Shown: piece after piece, positions 23,441 through 31,831 of the stretch
How the letters are laid out: each line of letters begins with the position of its first letter
Position numbering within the stretch: position 1 is the stretch's first letter
Assembly (NCBI GenBank): GCA_017694995.1
Contig: JADIMB010000085.1
Span: 1-33,107 of the forward strand
DNA length: 33,107 bases
From: Candidatus Cryptobacteroides faecavium
GTDB taxonomy: Bacteria > Bacteroidota > Bacteroidia > Bacteroidales > UBA932
Direction of reading: 5' to 3'
Notes under the pieces: generated by a model
What the model was told of the DNA's origin: nothing
The model's input: the letters and a program-made list of their open reading frames with translations, nothing else
Databases searched by the model: none
Program-made: the position numbers and the translations under genes

Positions 23441-25015
23441 CTACCTGTATCTGTTGAACACCTGGTTTATCATGACACCCTTGTCCGGGTACATTGATAT
23501 CATCATGCTCTTGAGAAGACCGACATCTGTCACGTCAGGCTGCATCGCGTTAAGTATCTCCGACCTGGTGACACCTCGCTCGTCAAGCACCCTGAAAATC
23601 TGGGGCGAGAACCAGTTGGAGCTGCCGAAAGACGGCACATTGCCCCCGTATCTTTCCTTGTACATGATGCTTTCGATATAATAAGCCCACATCTCCCCTA
23701 CCGCACAGTATCCGGCATCGGCCTCTGCCCCTGTACCGTATGTCATTCCGCCGGATGTCACAAATGATTTCATGATGAACATGATATATCTGTCCCAGTA
23801 TCCTTTCCCCACCTGGGCGAAATGGCTTGAATGTGCCAGTTCATGGCAGACAGCGCTGTAGATGCTGCTGTAGTCATTCCTGCCTTTCGTCCCCAGTGTT
23901 ATGTCAGGGGCGAAAAAGGCTATTATGGAAGAGAACACCCCCAGGAACTTCTTTATGTACTCGCTCTCCACGAATGCGCCATGATGGATCATGACTGCAC
24001 TGCTTGCCTCCAGGGAGGGGAACAGCCAGATTCTCAGGTCGGCAGGAGGAGGAGTGATATTCATATCCCCCTCAGAGCATCTGGAAATATAGTCGTATGC
24101 AGAATTGTTCACGGCACTTCTCGAAAACATCTTCCTGTCGGAATCCTTGGTTATCGTGACATCAAGCCCTTCCGGTGAAGCCTGGCCAAGAGCGGATGTG
24201 GACGCAGGGACAAGGAGCTTGTTGAACCCTATGGCGAATCCCTTCTCGTTCTTGTAGATGAGGCGGTATCTGATCTTGGATGAGTACTTTTTGGGGATGG
24301 TATAGTATCCGTCCCGGTCTGTGTATGCATGGGAGTATTTCACAAATGTGTTGCATCTGACCCTGACTCCCGCCACTCCGAACGGTTTCCCTCCATTGAC
24401 CTTGTCATCGACAATCGTTATACGTCCTGACGGATTGACCTTTCCGGACCTGGCATTCCCGTCCGCGAGCAAGTCTCCGTTGCCGGTAAGCCTGTAGGCC
24501 TCCCTTTCCACTGCCTCCCAGTCTATCCCGCCGGCCGAGCGCTCAGGAGCGTTGTTCTCGGTTATGCAGCACTCGTCGATTATTTCATAATATACATCCG
24601 GGAACACATAATCCTCAGGGACTACCGCATACTGCCACGTAGCCTTGTCCTCGTCGATGCCCGGGTCGTGGTAATAATCCCCGTCCTTCAGTATCTCGTA
24701 ATCCAGCGGATAGTCGGACAGATCCAGGTCTGACAGGAGTTCGAAGTCATCCTGGTCTACAGGAAGGAACCTTACATAGAGGTGTGTAGGCGCCACAGCC
24801 ACTTTCGCCCTTCCCGGATAGACAGAGGCTATGGCTGCGGAGATGTTTTCTGTCGTATACGGATTTTCCAGCCTTTTGCCAAGTACTATCATTTCATGGG
24901 AGAGGCCGTCATCCGGATAAAGGTCACCGTATGGCGTGTCTGGACCACCTTTGGTGCAGGCAGCTGCCGCCATAAGCAGAATAATGGCTTTTAATAATCT
25001 GTACATAGATAGCAT
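23441..25015 (-). CDS. Putative zinc metalloprotease lipoprotein heading the fimbrial operon
   Basis: I do not recognise a named family. The 524-residue protein has a lipoprotein leader (MAAAAC, Cys20; an ATG at 25006 is an alternative start). A region of ~170 residues rich in Asp and Tyr follows, then a carboxypeptidase-regulatory-like beta domain (~190-270, GVAGVRVRCN to GYYTIPKKY), then a catalytic-looking domain. HELAH at 391-395 is a classic HExxH zinc site, and GEMWAYYIE puts Glu441 46 residues later as a candidate third ligand, as in gluzincins. It begins the operon and ends 4 bases before the DUF3575 gene. Envelope location, zinc binding and protease activity are inferred. A link to pilin maturation is a hypothesis. 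Confidence 0.75.
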   Translation of the reverse strand: MLSMYRLLKAIILLMAAAACTKGGPDTPYGDLYPDDGLSHEMIVLGKRLENPYTTENISAAIASVYPGRAKVAVAPTHLYVRFLPVDQDDFELLSDLDLSDYPLDYEILKDGDYYHDPGIDEDKATWQYAVVPEDYVFPDVYYEIIDECCITENNAPERSAGGIDWEAVEREAYRLTGNGDLLADGNARSGKVNPSGRITIVDDKVNGGKPFGVAGVRVRCNTFVKYSHAYTDRDGYYTIPKKYSSKIRYRLIYKNEKGFAIGFNKLLVPASTSALGQASPEGLDVTITKDSDRKMFSRSAVNNSAYDYISRCSEGDMNITPPPADLRIWLFPSLEASSAVMIHHGAFVESEYIKKFLGVFSSIIAFFAPDITLGTKGRNDYSSIYSAVCHELAHSSHFAQVGKGYWDRYIMFIMKSFVTSGGMTYGTGAEADAGYCAVGEMWAYYIESIMYKERYGGNVPSFGSSNWFSPQIFRVLDERGVTRSEILNAMQPDVTDVGLLKSMMISMYPDKGVMINQVFNRYR

Positions 25016-25033
25016 TTGTTTTTATTTCCGGCG

Positions 25034-25066
25034 CAAAAATATCCCTTGCTATCCGTGTTCACGAAA
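25034..25066 (-). promoter_or_regulatory. Probable promoter of the fimbrial operon
   Basis: On the minus strand TATTTTTG (25041 to 25034) fits the -7 consensus, with TTTC (25066 to 25063) 21 bases upstream in the -33 position. Transcription would start some 12-15 bases before the ATG at 25015, a very short leader. No inverted repeats of the size used for phase-variable promoters flank it. Confidence 0.5.
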
Positions 25067-25098
25067 AACGAAACGTTTAACAGGCGAAACCGGCTCTC

Positions 25099-25120
25099 CA
25101 GGCACCTGTATGGGTGCCTG
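25099..25120. repeat. Perfect palindromic hairpin between the two promoter-like boxes
   Basis: CAGGCACC (25099-25106) and GGTGCCTG (25113-25120) form a perfect 8-base stem with a 6-base loop. It lies midway between the minus-strand fimbrial promoter and a plus-strand promoter-like box. It could be an operator or a weak terminator; the sequence TCTCATGTTTTTC follows on the plus strand. Confidence 0.45.
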
Positions 25121-25137
25121 TCTCATGTTTTTCTGCT

Positions 25138-25145
25138 TATTTTTG
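25138..25145 (+). promoter_or_regulatory. Plus-strand -7 box in front of a gene-free terminated segment
   Basis: TATTTTTG matches TAnnTTTG exactly on the plus strand, although no plus-strand gene follows. A -33 TTTG at the normal spacing is not evident. Its value comes from the intrinsic terminator ~100 bases downstream. Confidence 0.35.
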
Positions 25146-25151
25146 CGGCAA

Positions 25152-25260
25152 AAGATGGTGGCACACAGGTCTACACACAGACATAAAAAGCTATATCACA
25201 GCAATATAAGAAGCGGGAGCCACGCAGATTTACAACTCCGCGCAGCTCCCGCTTTTTTTC
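25152..25260 (+). ncRNA. Candidate small RNA (about 110 nt)
   Basis: The segment begins about seven bases after a plus-strand -7 box and ends at a strong plus-strand intrinsic terminator. Nothing in it looks coding: the only ATG-led frame runs through the terminator stem and reads as low-quality His/Arg-rich sequence. A small internal hairpin (GTCT/AGAC) lies in the 5' half. It sits antiparallel between the fimbrial operon and deoC. It resembles no RNA family I can name. The start is estimated from the promoter spacing only. Confidence 0.35.
25211..25259 (+). terminator. Strong plus-strand intrinsic terminator
   Basis: AAGCGGGAGC (25211-25220) pairs perfectly with GCTCCCGCTT (25245-25254) around a 24-base loop, followed by an uninterrupted T-run (25253-25259). 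The T-run is only on the plus-strand side, so it is not a terminator for the flanking minus-strand genes. Confidence 0.75.
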
Positions 25261-25276
25261 ATGGGCGGCTATGCCG

Positions 25277-26170
25277 CTAAAAATAAGCCACCGGCTTATG
25301 CTCTATCTCTGAAATGATGTTGTTTGCCATACGGCTGACACCGAAACGGAAAAGACTCTTGTCAAGCCATTCCTCTCCCAGCACAGTGGATACTATAGTA
25401 TAGTATGACACCGCATCCATAGCTGTGGATATTCCGCCTGCCGGCTTGAAACCGATCTTCCGTCCTGTCTTCCTGTAATATGCGGCTATGCACCCGCACA
25501 TGACATAAGCAGCTGCAGGCGTGGCATTCACCCCGACTTTCCCGGTGGAGGTCTTTATGAAGTCTGCCCCCGCCTCCATGGCAAGGAAAGACGCCTTGGC
25601 TATAAGGTCAGGAGAAACAAGAAGCCCTGTCTCAAGGATGACCTTGAGATGCACTTTCCTCCCCTGCTCTGCAGCTTTTGCGTCTATGCATGAGCGTATG
25701 CTGCGGATCTCTTCCGAGGCAGCATCATAGTCCCCTTCAAGGAAAGTACTGAGAGACAAGACTATATCTATCTCATCCGCACCTTTTTCCACAGCAAGCG
25801 CACATTCCAGGAGTTTCACTTCCAGGAAGCTCTGCGAAGAAGGGAAGCATCCGGCCACTGCCGTAATATGGACATCACCGCACGTCTTGCGGGCCTTGAC
25901 AGTCTCTACGAAATCCGGATATACACATATGGACGCCGGCATAGGATAGTCCGGATATTCTTTCCGGAAAGAATTGACCTTGTCCACCAGCCGTGCTATT
26001 GATGACGGAGTGTCATTCGTATTCAGAGATGTGACATCCATCATGGAGAAACATGACATAAGCACTTTCCTGGACACCACATTCTCCAGGTTTGAGGCTA
26101 TCATGCCGAGAGTCCGGTCCATTGCCTCTTTATCCGGAACATATCCGTACTCAGCGAAAAAATCTTTCAT
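25277..26170 (-). CDS. deoC: Deoxyribose-phosphate aldolase
   Basis: This enzyme splits 2-deoxyribose 5-phosphate into glyceraldehyde 3-phosphate and acetaldehyde in deoxynucleoside breakdown. In 297 residues it shows Lys206 (DFIKTSTGK), which forms the Schiff base, Lys242 in GFKPAGG, and Asp135 in ADEIDIV. It is ~40-50 residues longer than the E. coli enzyme's core, mainly at the N-terminus (DFFAEYGYVPDKEAMDR), as in many Bacteroidetes DeoC proteins. It is the last gene of the ftsY-led run and starts 18 bases after the dtd stop. A GCGGC/GCCGC hairpin lies at its stop codon but has no T-run. Confidence 0.94.
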   Translation of the reverse strand: MKDFFAEYGYVPDKEAMDRTLGMIASNLENVVSRKVLMSCFSMMDVTSLNTNDTPSSIARLVDKVNSFRKEYPDYPMPASICVYPDFVETVKARKTCGDVHITAVAGCFPSSQSFLEVKLLECALAVEKGADEIDIVLSLSTFLEGDYDAASEEIRSIRSCIDAKAAEQGRKVHLKVILETGLLVSPDLIAKASFLAMEAGADFIKTSTGKVGVNATPAAAYVMCGCIAAYYRKTGRKIGFKPAGGISTAMDAVSYYTIVSTVLGEEWLDKSLFRFGVSRMANNIISEIEHKPVAYF

Positions 26171-26188
26171 ATTGTCCTTTCTTATAAT

Positions 26189-26644
26189 CTATTCCTTTAT
26201 TTTTGAATCTATGATGATAGTCACCGGCCCGTCATTCAGCAGGGATACCTTCATGTCGGCACCGAACACTCCCCTGGCGATGCCGCGTCCCAGGGCATCC
26301 TCCATTTTACGGCAGAAACTCCCGTAGAGAGGTACGGCGGTATCAGGCTTCGCCGCCTTGATGTATGAAGGCCTGTTGCCTCTGGCGGTAGATGCATATA
26401 AAGTGAACTGGCTCACCACCATCACATCCCCGCCTGTATCACGGACCGAGAGGTTCATGACACCGTCCGCGTCATCGAAGATTCTCAGTGCGGCTATCTT
26501 TCTGGCAGTCCACTCCAGGTCAGCATCAGTATCCTCATCGACGAACGCCGCGAGCACCAGCAGGCCCTGGCCGATATTTGCACTGTAGCCTGTAGCCGGG
26601 ATATCCACTCCGGCATATCTGACTCTCTGTACCACCACTCTCAT
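26189..26644 (-). CDS. dtd: D-aminoacyl-tRNA deacylase
   Basis: This enzyme removes D-amino acids wrongly attached to tRNA. The 151-residue protein has the standard start MRVVVQRV, the SQFTL motif at 78-82 (normally SQFTLYAD; here SQFTLYAS) and the Gly-cis-Pro motif in NDGPVT at 139-140, which reaches into the partner subunit's active site. Length is typical. It lies 3 bases after the radical SAM gene and before deoC, within the operon led by ftsY, so it joins other translation-quality genes such as pheT. Confidence 0.95.
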   Translation of the reverse strand: MRVVVQRVRYAGVDIPATGYSANIGQGLLVLAAFVDEDTDADLEWTARKIAALRIFDDADGVMNLSVRDTGGDVMVVSQFTLYASTARGNRPSYIKAAKPDTAVPLYGSFCRKMEDALGRGIARGVFGADMKVSLLNDGPVTIIIDSKIKE

Positions 26645-26647
26645 GCC

Positions 26648-27406
26648 CTATCCCCTTATCTGTACCTTGAAGCCCTTGTCAATCAGAGGCTTCACAAGCT
26701 CTGTCATTTCCTTTACAGTAAGTTTTTCCAGTCCCTTCTCCGGAGTGGCCCTGTCTATAGTATACACCATGACCTCCCTCGGATGCAGCAACTCCACTGT
26801 ATCCGTCCATCCGCGGATCCAGTCCTTGTCTGAGGGATCAATCCCGGCACCCCTCAAGAACATTGTCTGCAATATGAAGTCTCCGTCAAATTCCATGAGA
26901 TTGCGCATGACAGTGTCCAAATGATAGCCGGGGTAAGGCCTGTTTATGAGCCGGGCTCCTGCATCTGTCGCCGAATCTATCTTCAGGACAGGGTTGTCGA
27001 CCTTCCTGAGTGCGTCCATGACACCGGGTCTTGAAAGCATTGTGGCATTTGACAGTACAGAAATCACAGCCCCTGGCAGATAGCGGTCACGCATCTCTAC
27101 AGTAATGTCTATTATCTCCGGGAAATCAGGATTCAAGGTAGGCTCCCCGTTCCCGGAGAAGGTAATTGAGTCCACTTTCACCCCGCTTGAGGCAAGCACG
27201 GGGAATTTCTCCCCCATGGCGGCCCGTACGGCTGCGGCATCCGGCATCTTCCCGCCTTTCAGCCCGTCCTTGTTCCATCCGCATTCGCAGTAGATACAGT
27301 CAAAATTGCAGAACTTTCCGTCAGGAGGAAGAAGATTGACCCCGAGGGAAGACCCGAGCCTCCTGCTGCTGACAGGGCCGAAAACAATATCTGAAAACCT
27401 TAGCAT
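26648..27406 (-). CDS. Radical SAM protein
   Basis: This 252-residue protein has the 4Fe-4S cluster motif CNFDCIYC (Cys33, Cys37, Cys40), preceded by SSRRLGSSLGVNLLPP and followed by ECGWNKDG. This arrangement is typical of a conserved group of radical SAM proteins in Bacteroidetes and Firmicutes. SAM-binding features follow: TFSGNGEPTLNPDFPEI is the GGE-like motif, and VISVLSNATML a later strand. The substrate is unknown. It is short and lacks a SPASM or other C-terminal cluster domain. It is inside the operon, 16 bases after the amidohydrolase gene and 3 bases before dtd. Confidence 0.88.
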   Translation of the reverse strand: MLRFSDIVFGPVSSRRLGSSLGVNLLPPDGKFCNFDCIYCECGWNKDGLKGGKMPDAAAVRAAMGEKFPVLASSGVKVDSITFSGNGEPTLNPDFPEIIDITVEMRDRYLPGAVISVLSNATMLSRPGVMDALRKVDNPVLKIDSATDAGARLINRPYPGYHLDTVMRNLMEFDGDFILQTMFLRGAGIDPSDKDWIRGWTDTVELLHPREVMVYTIDRATPEKGLEKLTVKEMTELVKPLIDKGFKVQIRG

Positions 27407-27422
27407 AAAAAATCAATGAATG

Positions 27423-28610
27423 TCATATAATCCTCCTGGAAGAGCTCTCCGCAGTCAGCCTTCCTCCGTCAGAGATCTTGTCTATAAATACAAGACCGGG
27501 CCTTTTCCCTGCAGTGATTGACCCGAGTTCCTTGTCCTTGCCGAGGAACTCCGCCCCGTTAAGGCATGCCCATGTAAGGATCTCGCCGAGGCTGACATCA
27601 GGGAACGAAGACTGGAGACAATACATCTCACGGACCATGTCCAGGGTATCGTTGCTGGAAAGAGAATCCGTCCCGAGGGTGATCTTCATGCCCTTGCGGC
27701 GCATCAGTTCCACAGGGGGCAGCATATTGTGTATAAAAAGGTTGGACATCGGGCAAAGTGCTACATACAGACTCCTGAACGCGGCCATCGCGGCATCCGC
27801 CGCTTCCTCAGTGAGACAGACCTCATGCACCAGGAGCACATGCTCGTGAAACGGGGCGGGATGCACTTTCCCCACCCTGTCTATGAAATACATGAGGGAA
27901 GGCCTGCCTGTGACCGGAGGCGTGCTCATACCGTACTTTTTCCTGTTCTCGTACAGGGCCCCGCACCCTCCGCCGATCATCTGCTCTTCCTCGGGGCTTT
28001 CCTGCGAATGGTATGAAAGGAAGCCTGCCGCAAGAGCATCGGCAGAAGAAGCCGTAAGAAGCTCAGGGCTCGTAGTATAGCATGAATGAGGCGTAGGTGC
28101 CGCATCCAGGCCGTACCCCTGCGCTTTCTCCTGCAGCGCACGGACAGACGCCATCACACTGCCGCAGTCCCGGGGCTCAGAGCCGAACACCTCCAGGAAT
28201 GTCCTTGTATACATGGGTGAAGAGGACTTCGCCAGGAAACTCTCGTCCCCGTTGCTGATGTCGCCCATGGCAGAGACTCCCTGCCTCCACATCGTGTCCA
28301 GCCACCTTCCGGCACATTCCATCCTGTGCTCCCTGTCGGAAGTGTCCCTCAATGCATTTATCTGGTCTATGAATCCCGCCATCCCGGTGCCTTTCCTGAA
28401 CCTGCCCTGCAGATGGGACAGCTCGAGATGACAGTGGGTGTTGACAAAACCGGGGACAATGGCTCCTTCCAGGAAGGTCTCCTCTTCCCTGACATTGTCG
28501 CAGATCCCGGTCCTGAGCACAGTACCGTCATCGTCATATTCGACAAATCCGTCCGCAAGCGGACCTCCAGGCTCTAGAGTGAATACATATTCTGCTGCGA
28601 TACGTTTCAT
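27423..28610 (-). CDS. Amidohydrolase (SAH / aminodeoxyfutalosine deaminase-like)
   Basis: This 395-residue metal-dependent hydrolase has the amidohydrolase barrel: NTHCHLELSH carries the metal pair His59 and His61, His175 is in TPHSCYTTS, His201 in SYHSQES, His262 in VHEV, and Asp315 in LGTDSLSSN. The pattern is close to the deaminase branch that includes S-adenosylhomocysteine, chlorohydrolase-like and aminodeoxyfutalosine deaminases. I cannot pick the substrate. If the futalosine route of menaquinone synthesis operates in this organism, MqnX would be an option; no other mqn gene is in the window. The start has GGAG upstream (around 28617-28620). Confidence 0.82.
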   Translation of the reverse strand: MKRIAAEYVFTLEPGGPLADGFVEYDDDGTVLRTGICDNVREEETFLEGAIVPGFVNTHCHLELSHLQGRFRKGTGMAGFIDQINALRDTSDREHRMECAGRWLDTMWRQGVSAMGDISNGDESFLAKSSSPMYTRTFLEVFGSEPRDCGSVMASVRALQEKAQGYGLDAAPTPHSCYTTSPELLTASSADALAAGFLSYHSQESPEEEQMIGGGCGALYENRKKYGMSTPPVTGRPSLMYFIDRVGKVHPAPFHEHVLLVHEVCLTEEAADAAMAAFRSLYVALCPMSNLFIHNMLPPVELMRRKGMKITLGTDSLSSNDTLDMVREMYCLQSSFPDVSLGEILTWACLNGAEFLGKDKELGSITAGKRPGLVFIDKISDGGRLTAESSSRRII

Positions 28611-28623
28611 CCGAAACTCCTTA

Positions 28624-29322
28624 TTATTTCATTCTGCTTTTTTCAAGATGTACCGGTGTGGGCTTCAGCTTCCGGGCTGGCATGCGCGAGGAATTGCGCC
28701 CGACCTCAGGCACAGCAGCTGAAATGCTGTCTTCCACAGTCCTGACAGAATCTCCTGCCGCAAGAGTGTCCGACATGACCCTGAACACAGGTCCGGCATA
28801 TACAGTGTCGTACCCTTTCTGCACGTCGAAGTCGAAAGCGCCCCCCGTGGAGTCAATAAAGAACGACAGGCTGTCCACTGTAAGTAGATCTTTGTTGGCC
28901 ATACCCGAAAGGAAGAAGATCCTCTCCGGAGCGAACACAGCAGAAGCCGCCATGCCTTTGCTGAGCAAGTCGAGCTTCTCCTTCTCCGCCCTCAACTCCC
29001 TGAGTCTTGTCTCAAGTATCACCGTAGACTCCCTCAGTATCCTGGCATACCTGTCAGGGTCCTTGATATAATGCGCCATGCTCTGTCTGTAGTCGTCCGA
29101 AGTATATCCGTATTTCTCGAATATAGGTTCATAGACAAGCAGTGAATCAGCCATGCCGCGTGCCTCCCTGTCAAAATAAATCCTCTGGTCGATCACGAAC
29201 ATTTCGGCATATATCCTGGCCATATCCCCGCGAGAGATGACCCTGGACTTCTTACCGCAAGAAGCCAGGGAAACAATCATGACAGAGAGCACTGCCGCTA
29301 TGCCCATGGTGCTGATACGCAT
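28624..29322 (-). CDS. DUF4296 lipoprotein
   Basis: This is a 232-residue envelope lipoprotein with lipobox SLASC in the first 25 residues. The DUF4296 domain follows (~30-110), with RGDMARIYAEMFVIDQ and the YEPIFEKYGYTSDDYRQSMAHYIKDP helix pair. The C-terminal half is Ser/Asp-rich and probably disordered, ending in a basic tail. Function is unknown. The ATG at 29322 is preferred because it starts the signal peptide 6 bases after the pheT stop; a GTG at 29328 would give two more residues. It lies between pheT and the amidohydrolase gene. Confidence 0.85.
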   Translation of the reverse strand: MRISTMGIAAVLSVMIVSLASCGKKSRVISRGDMARIYAEMFVIDQRIYFDREARGMADSLLVYEPIFEKYGYTSDDYRQSMAHYIKDPDRYARILRESTVILETRLRELRAEKEKLDLLSKGMAASAVFAPERIFFLSGMANKDLLTVDSLSFFIDSTGGAFDFDVQKGYDTVYAGPVFRVMSDTLAAGDSVRTVEDSISAAVPEVGRNSSRMPARKLKPTPVHLEKSRMK

Positions 29323-29328
29323 AGACAC

Positions 29329-31818
29329 TTATCTTAAAGTGGCCCCGAACTCATTTCCGAATGTCGAGAGAAGCCTTGACATCACTTTCTCCACCTCACT
29401 GTCAGTCAACGTCTTGTCCAGATCCTGAAGGACAAACGAAAGTGCATACTGCTTCTTTCCTGCCGGGATCTTGTCGCCTCTGTAGACATCAAACAGGTTC
29501 ACATTCCTGAGAAGTTTCCTGGCGGACTTGAAAGCGGCCTTGCGGAGCTGGGCATACTCTACCTTCTCGTCCAGAAGGAGAGCCAGGTCGCGCCGCACTT
29601 CCGGGAACTTAGGCATCTCCTTGTATTTGATTCTGTCCCTCTTGACAAGCTCGAAGAACACAGGCCAGCTGATCTCCGCAGCGAACACCGGCTGCCTGAT
29701 CCCGAACCTGCGGAGAAGCGCCTGGGATACAGTACCTGTCACTGCAAGCTGCTCTCCCGTGCCTGGAAGCCTATAGACCACGCCTTCGGAGAACATGTCA
29801 GCAGGGGCGGCCTCGTATTCCATTGAATAGATATCCGCGCCGAAACGCCTGAGAAGCAGCTCCAGGTATCCTTTAAGCTGGAAATAGCTGCCTTTGCGGG
29901 CTTCTGCACACCATGATTTCTCCCCCGGCCCTGTTATCAGCATGGAATAGGCTGTCTTTTCCTCATAAGAAGAAAGCACTGAAGGATCAGCGTCAGGCCT
30001 TATGGAATATACCGAGCCGTATTCGAAAATGCGCAGATTGTTCGCCTGCCTGTTTATGTTGTATGCCACGACCTCCAGACCGTTGAGAAGGAGTGTCTGC
30101 CTCATGACATTCAGGTCCGAGCTCAAAGGATTCACTATATGCACGCATTTCTCTTTAGGGAACGTGACAAGCTTTTCGTAGTATTCCTCCTTTGTAAGGG
30201 AATTGTTCATGGTCTCGACAAAACCGTTTGCGGCAAGGAAATCCGACACGGCGTTTCTAACTGCTTCAGGCTCAGGCTTAGAAGTGGAGTTCACAGACAT
30301 TTTCACACCGGAAGGCAGCTCAATGTTGTTGTATCCGTATATCCTGAGTATCTCTTCGACCACGTCGCACTCGCGGTAGACATCCACCATATATGAAGGA
30401 GCCGCCACCCTGGCCCCTGCAGGAGTGCCGTCGGCAGCCGTCCTGCGCTCGATGAAGTCATAAGAGAGGAAGCCGAGTATCCTTTCTATGGTGTCATGCC
30501 CTATCTTCTTGCCAATGAACGACTCTATCCTGTCGTAGTCCAGGTCGATAATTTTCTTCTCTATCTTCTCGGGATAGAACTCCTGGATTTTCCCTGTCAC
30601 TTTACCTCCGGCAAGCTCCTCTATCAGGAGTGCTGCCCTTTTCGCCGCGTATTCCACTACCAGCGGGTCGGCACCTCTTTCATTACGGAAGGACGCGTCC
30701 GTCTTGAGACCGTGCCTCTTGGAACTCTTGCGGATAGAGACAGGATTGAAATATGCACTCTCGAGGAACACATCCGTAGTGGATTCTGTCACACCCGACT
30801 CCTCGCCGCCGAACACACCTGCAAGGCACATCGCTTTCCGTGTATTCGCAATCATCAGATCCTCTGAGGAAAGCGTCCTTTCCACCCCGTCAAGGGTCAC
30901 GAACTTCTCCCCTTCCTCAGCCCTGCGGACAATGACCTTGTGCCCCAGTATCATGGCAGCATCGAACGCATGCAGAGGGTGACCGGTCTCCATCTGGACG
31001 AAATTGGTGATGTCCACCACATTGTTTATCGGCCTCAGTCCGATGGAAAGCAGTTTTTTCTGCATCCACTCCGGTGAAGGGCCCACTTTCACCCCTTTGA
31101 CCGTGATGCCGGTATAGCGCGGAGCCCCGTCAGCCGCAAGGACTTCCACAGGTATGGCGCCGTCTATCGTGTCAGATGACGTGCATATACCTTCCGGTCC
31201 CTCCCTGAAAGCGGACACGTCCGGGATATTCAGGCGGCAAGGTATGTTGTTGAGTTCCAGATATGCATACAGGTCGCGCGCCACGCCGATATGGGAAGCG
31301 GCATCCACCCTGTTGGCAGTAAGCCCGATCTCTATGACATAGTCGGTGGCGAGATGCAGATAATCCTTGGCCGGTGTGCCAGGCACTGCGGAAGGGTCCA
31401 GCACCATTATGCCTTCATGTGAAGTGCCGATCCCGAGCTCGTCCTCGGCGCAGATCATACCGTTGGACTCCACTCCCCTGATCTTTGACTTCTTGATCTT
31501 GAAATCCTCGCCGAGCTTCGTCCCGACAGTAGCCAGGAGCACCTTCTGTCCGGCCGCCACATTCGGGGCTCCGCATACCACCTGAAGAAGGTCCGGAGCG
31601 CCGGTATTCAGCTTTGTTATGTGGAGATGGTCCGAATCCGGATGGTCATAGCACTCGACCACTTCAGCCACCACCACGCCGGCCAGCCCTCCGGGAATCT
31701 CTTCCACCTGCTCCAATGAGTCCACTTCCAGCCCGATGGAAGTCAAGGCTGCAGCCACCTGTTCTGCGGTAAGGTCACATTCGATGTAATCCTTGAGCCA
31801 GTTATAAGATATAGTCAT
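29329..31818 (-). CDS. pheT: Phenylalanyl-tRNA synthetase beta subunit
   Basis: This 829-residue protein has the full domain order: an N-terminal region and tRNA-binding EMAP-like domain (~40-150, with VVCGAPNVAAGQKV), the B3/B4 editing domain (~210-390, with GHPLHAFDAAMILGHKV), B5 (~405-480), the catalytic-like core, and a C-terminal anticodon-binding FDX-ACB domain (~735-829, ending LSFVLQDLDKTLTDSEVEKVMSRL). Together with PheS it charges tRNA-Phe. pheS is not adjacent, as is usual in Bacteroidetes. It begins 13 bases after the ftsY stop. Confidence 0.97.
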   Translation of the reverse strand: MTISYNWLKDYIECDLTAEQVAAALTSIGLEVDSLEQVEEIPGGLAGVVVAEVVECYDHPDSDHLHITKLNTGAPDLLQVVCGAPNVAAGQKVLLATVGTKLGEDFKIKKSKIRGVESNGMICAEDELGIGTSHEGIMVLDPSAVPGTPAKDYLHLATDYVIEIGLTANRVDAASHIGVARDLYAYLELNNIPCRLNIPDVSAFREGPEGICTSSDTIDGAIPVEVLAADGAPRYTGITVKGVKVGPSPEWMQKKLLSIGLRPINNVVDITNFVQMETGHPLHAFDAAMILGHKVIVRRAEEGEKFVTLDGVERTLSSEDLMIANTRKAMCLAGVFGGEESGVTESTTDVFLESAYFNPVSIRKSSKRHGLKTDASFRNERGADPLVVEYAAKRAALLIEELAGGKVTGKIQEFYPEKIEKKIIDLDYDRIESFIGKKIGHDTIERILGFLSYDFIERRTAADGTPAGARVAAPSYMVDVYRECDVVEEILRIYGYNNIELPSGVKMSVNSTSKPEPEAVRNAVSDFLAANGFVETMNNSLTKEEYYEKLVTFPKEKCVHIVNPLSSDLNVMRQTLLLNGLEVVAYNINRQANNLRIFEYGSVYSIRPDADPSVLSSYEEKTAYSMLITGPGEKSWCAEARKGSYFQLKGYLELLLRRFGADIYSMEYEAAPADMFSEGVVYRLPGTGEQLAVTGTVSQALLRRFGIRQPVFAAEISWPVFFELVKRDRIKYKEMPKFPEVRRDLALLLDEKVEYAQLRKAAFKSARKLLRNVNLFDVYRGDKIPAGKKQYALSFVLQDLDKTLTDSEVEKVMSRLLSTFGNEFGATLR

Positions 31819-31831
31819 ATCGTTCCTTTAT

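Noticed and set aside
25016..25276. Invertible promoter for phase-variable fimbriae
   Set aside because: No pair of long inverted repeats flanks the promoter; the only palindromes are single hairpins, and the nearest recombinase gene is ~7.5 kb away in a housekeeping setting.
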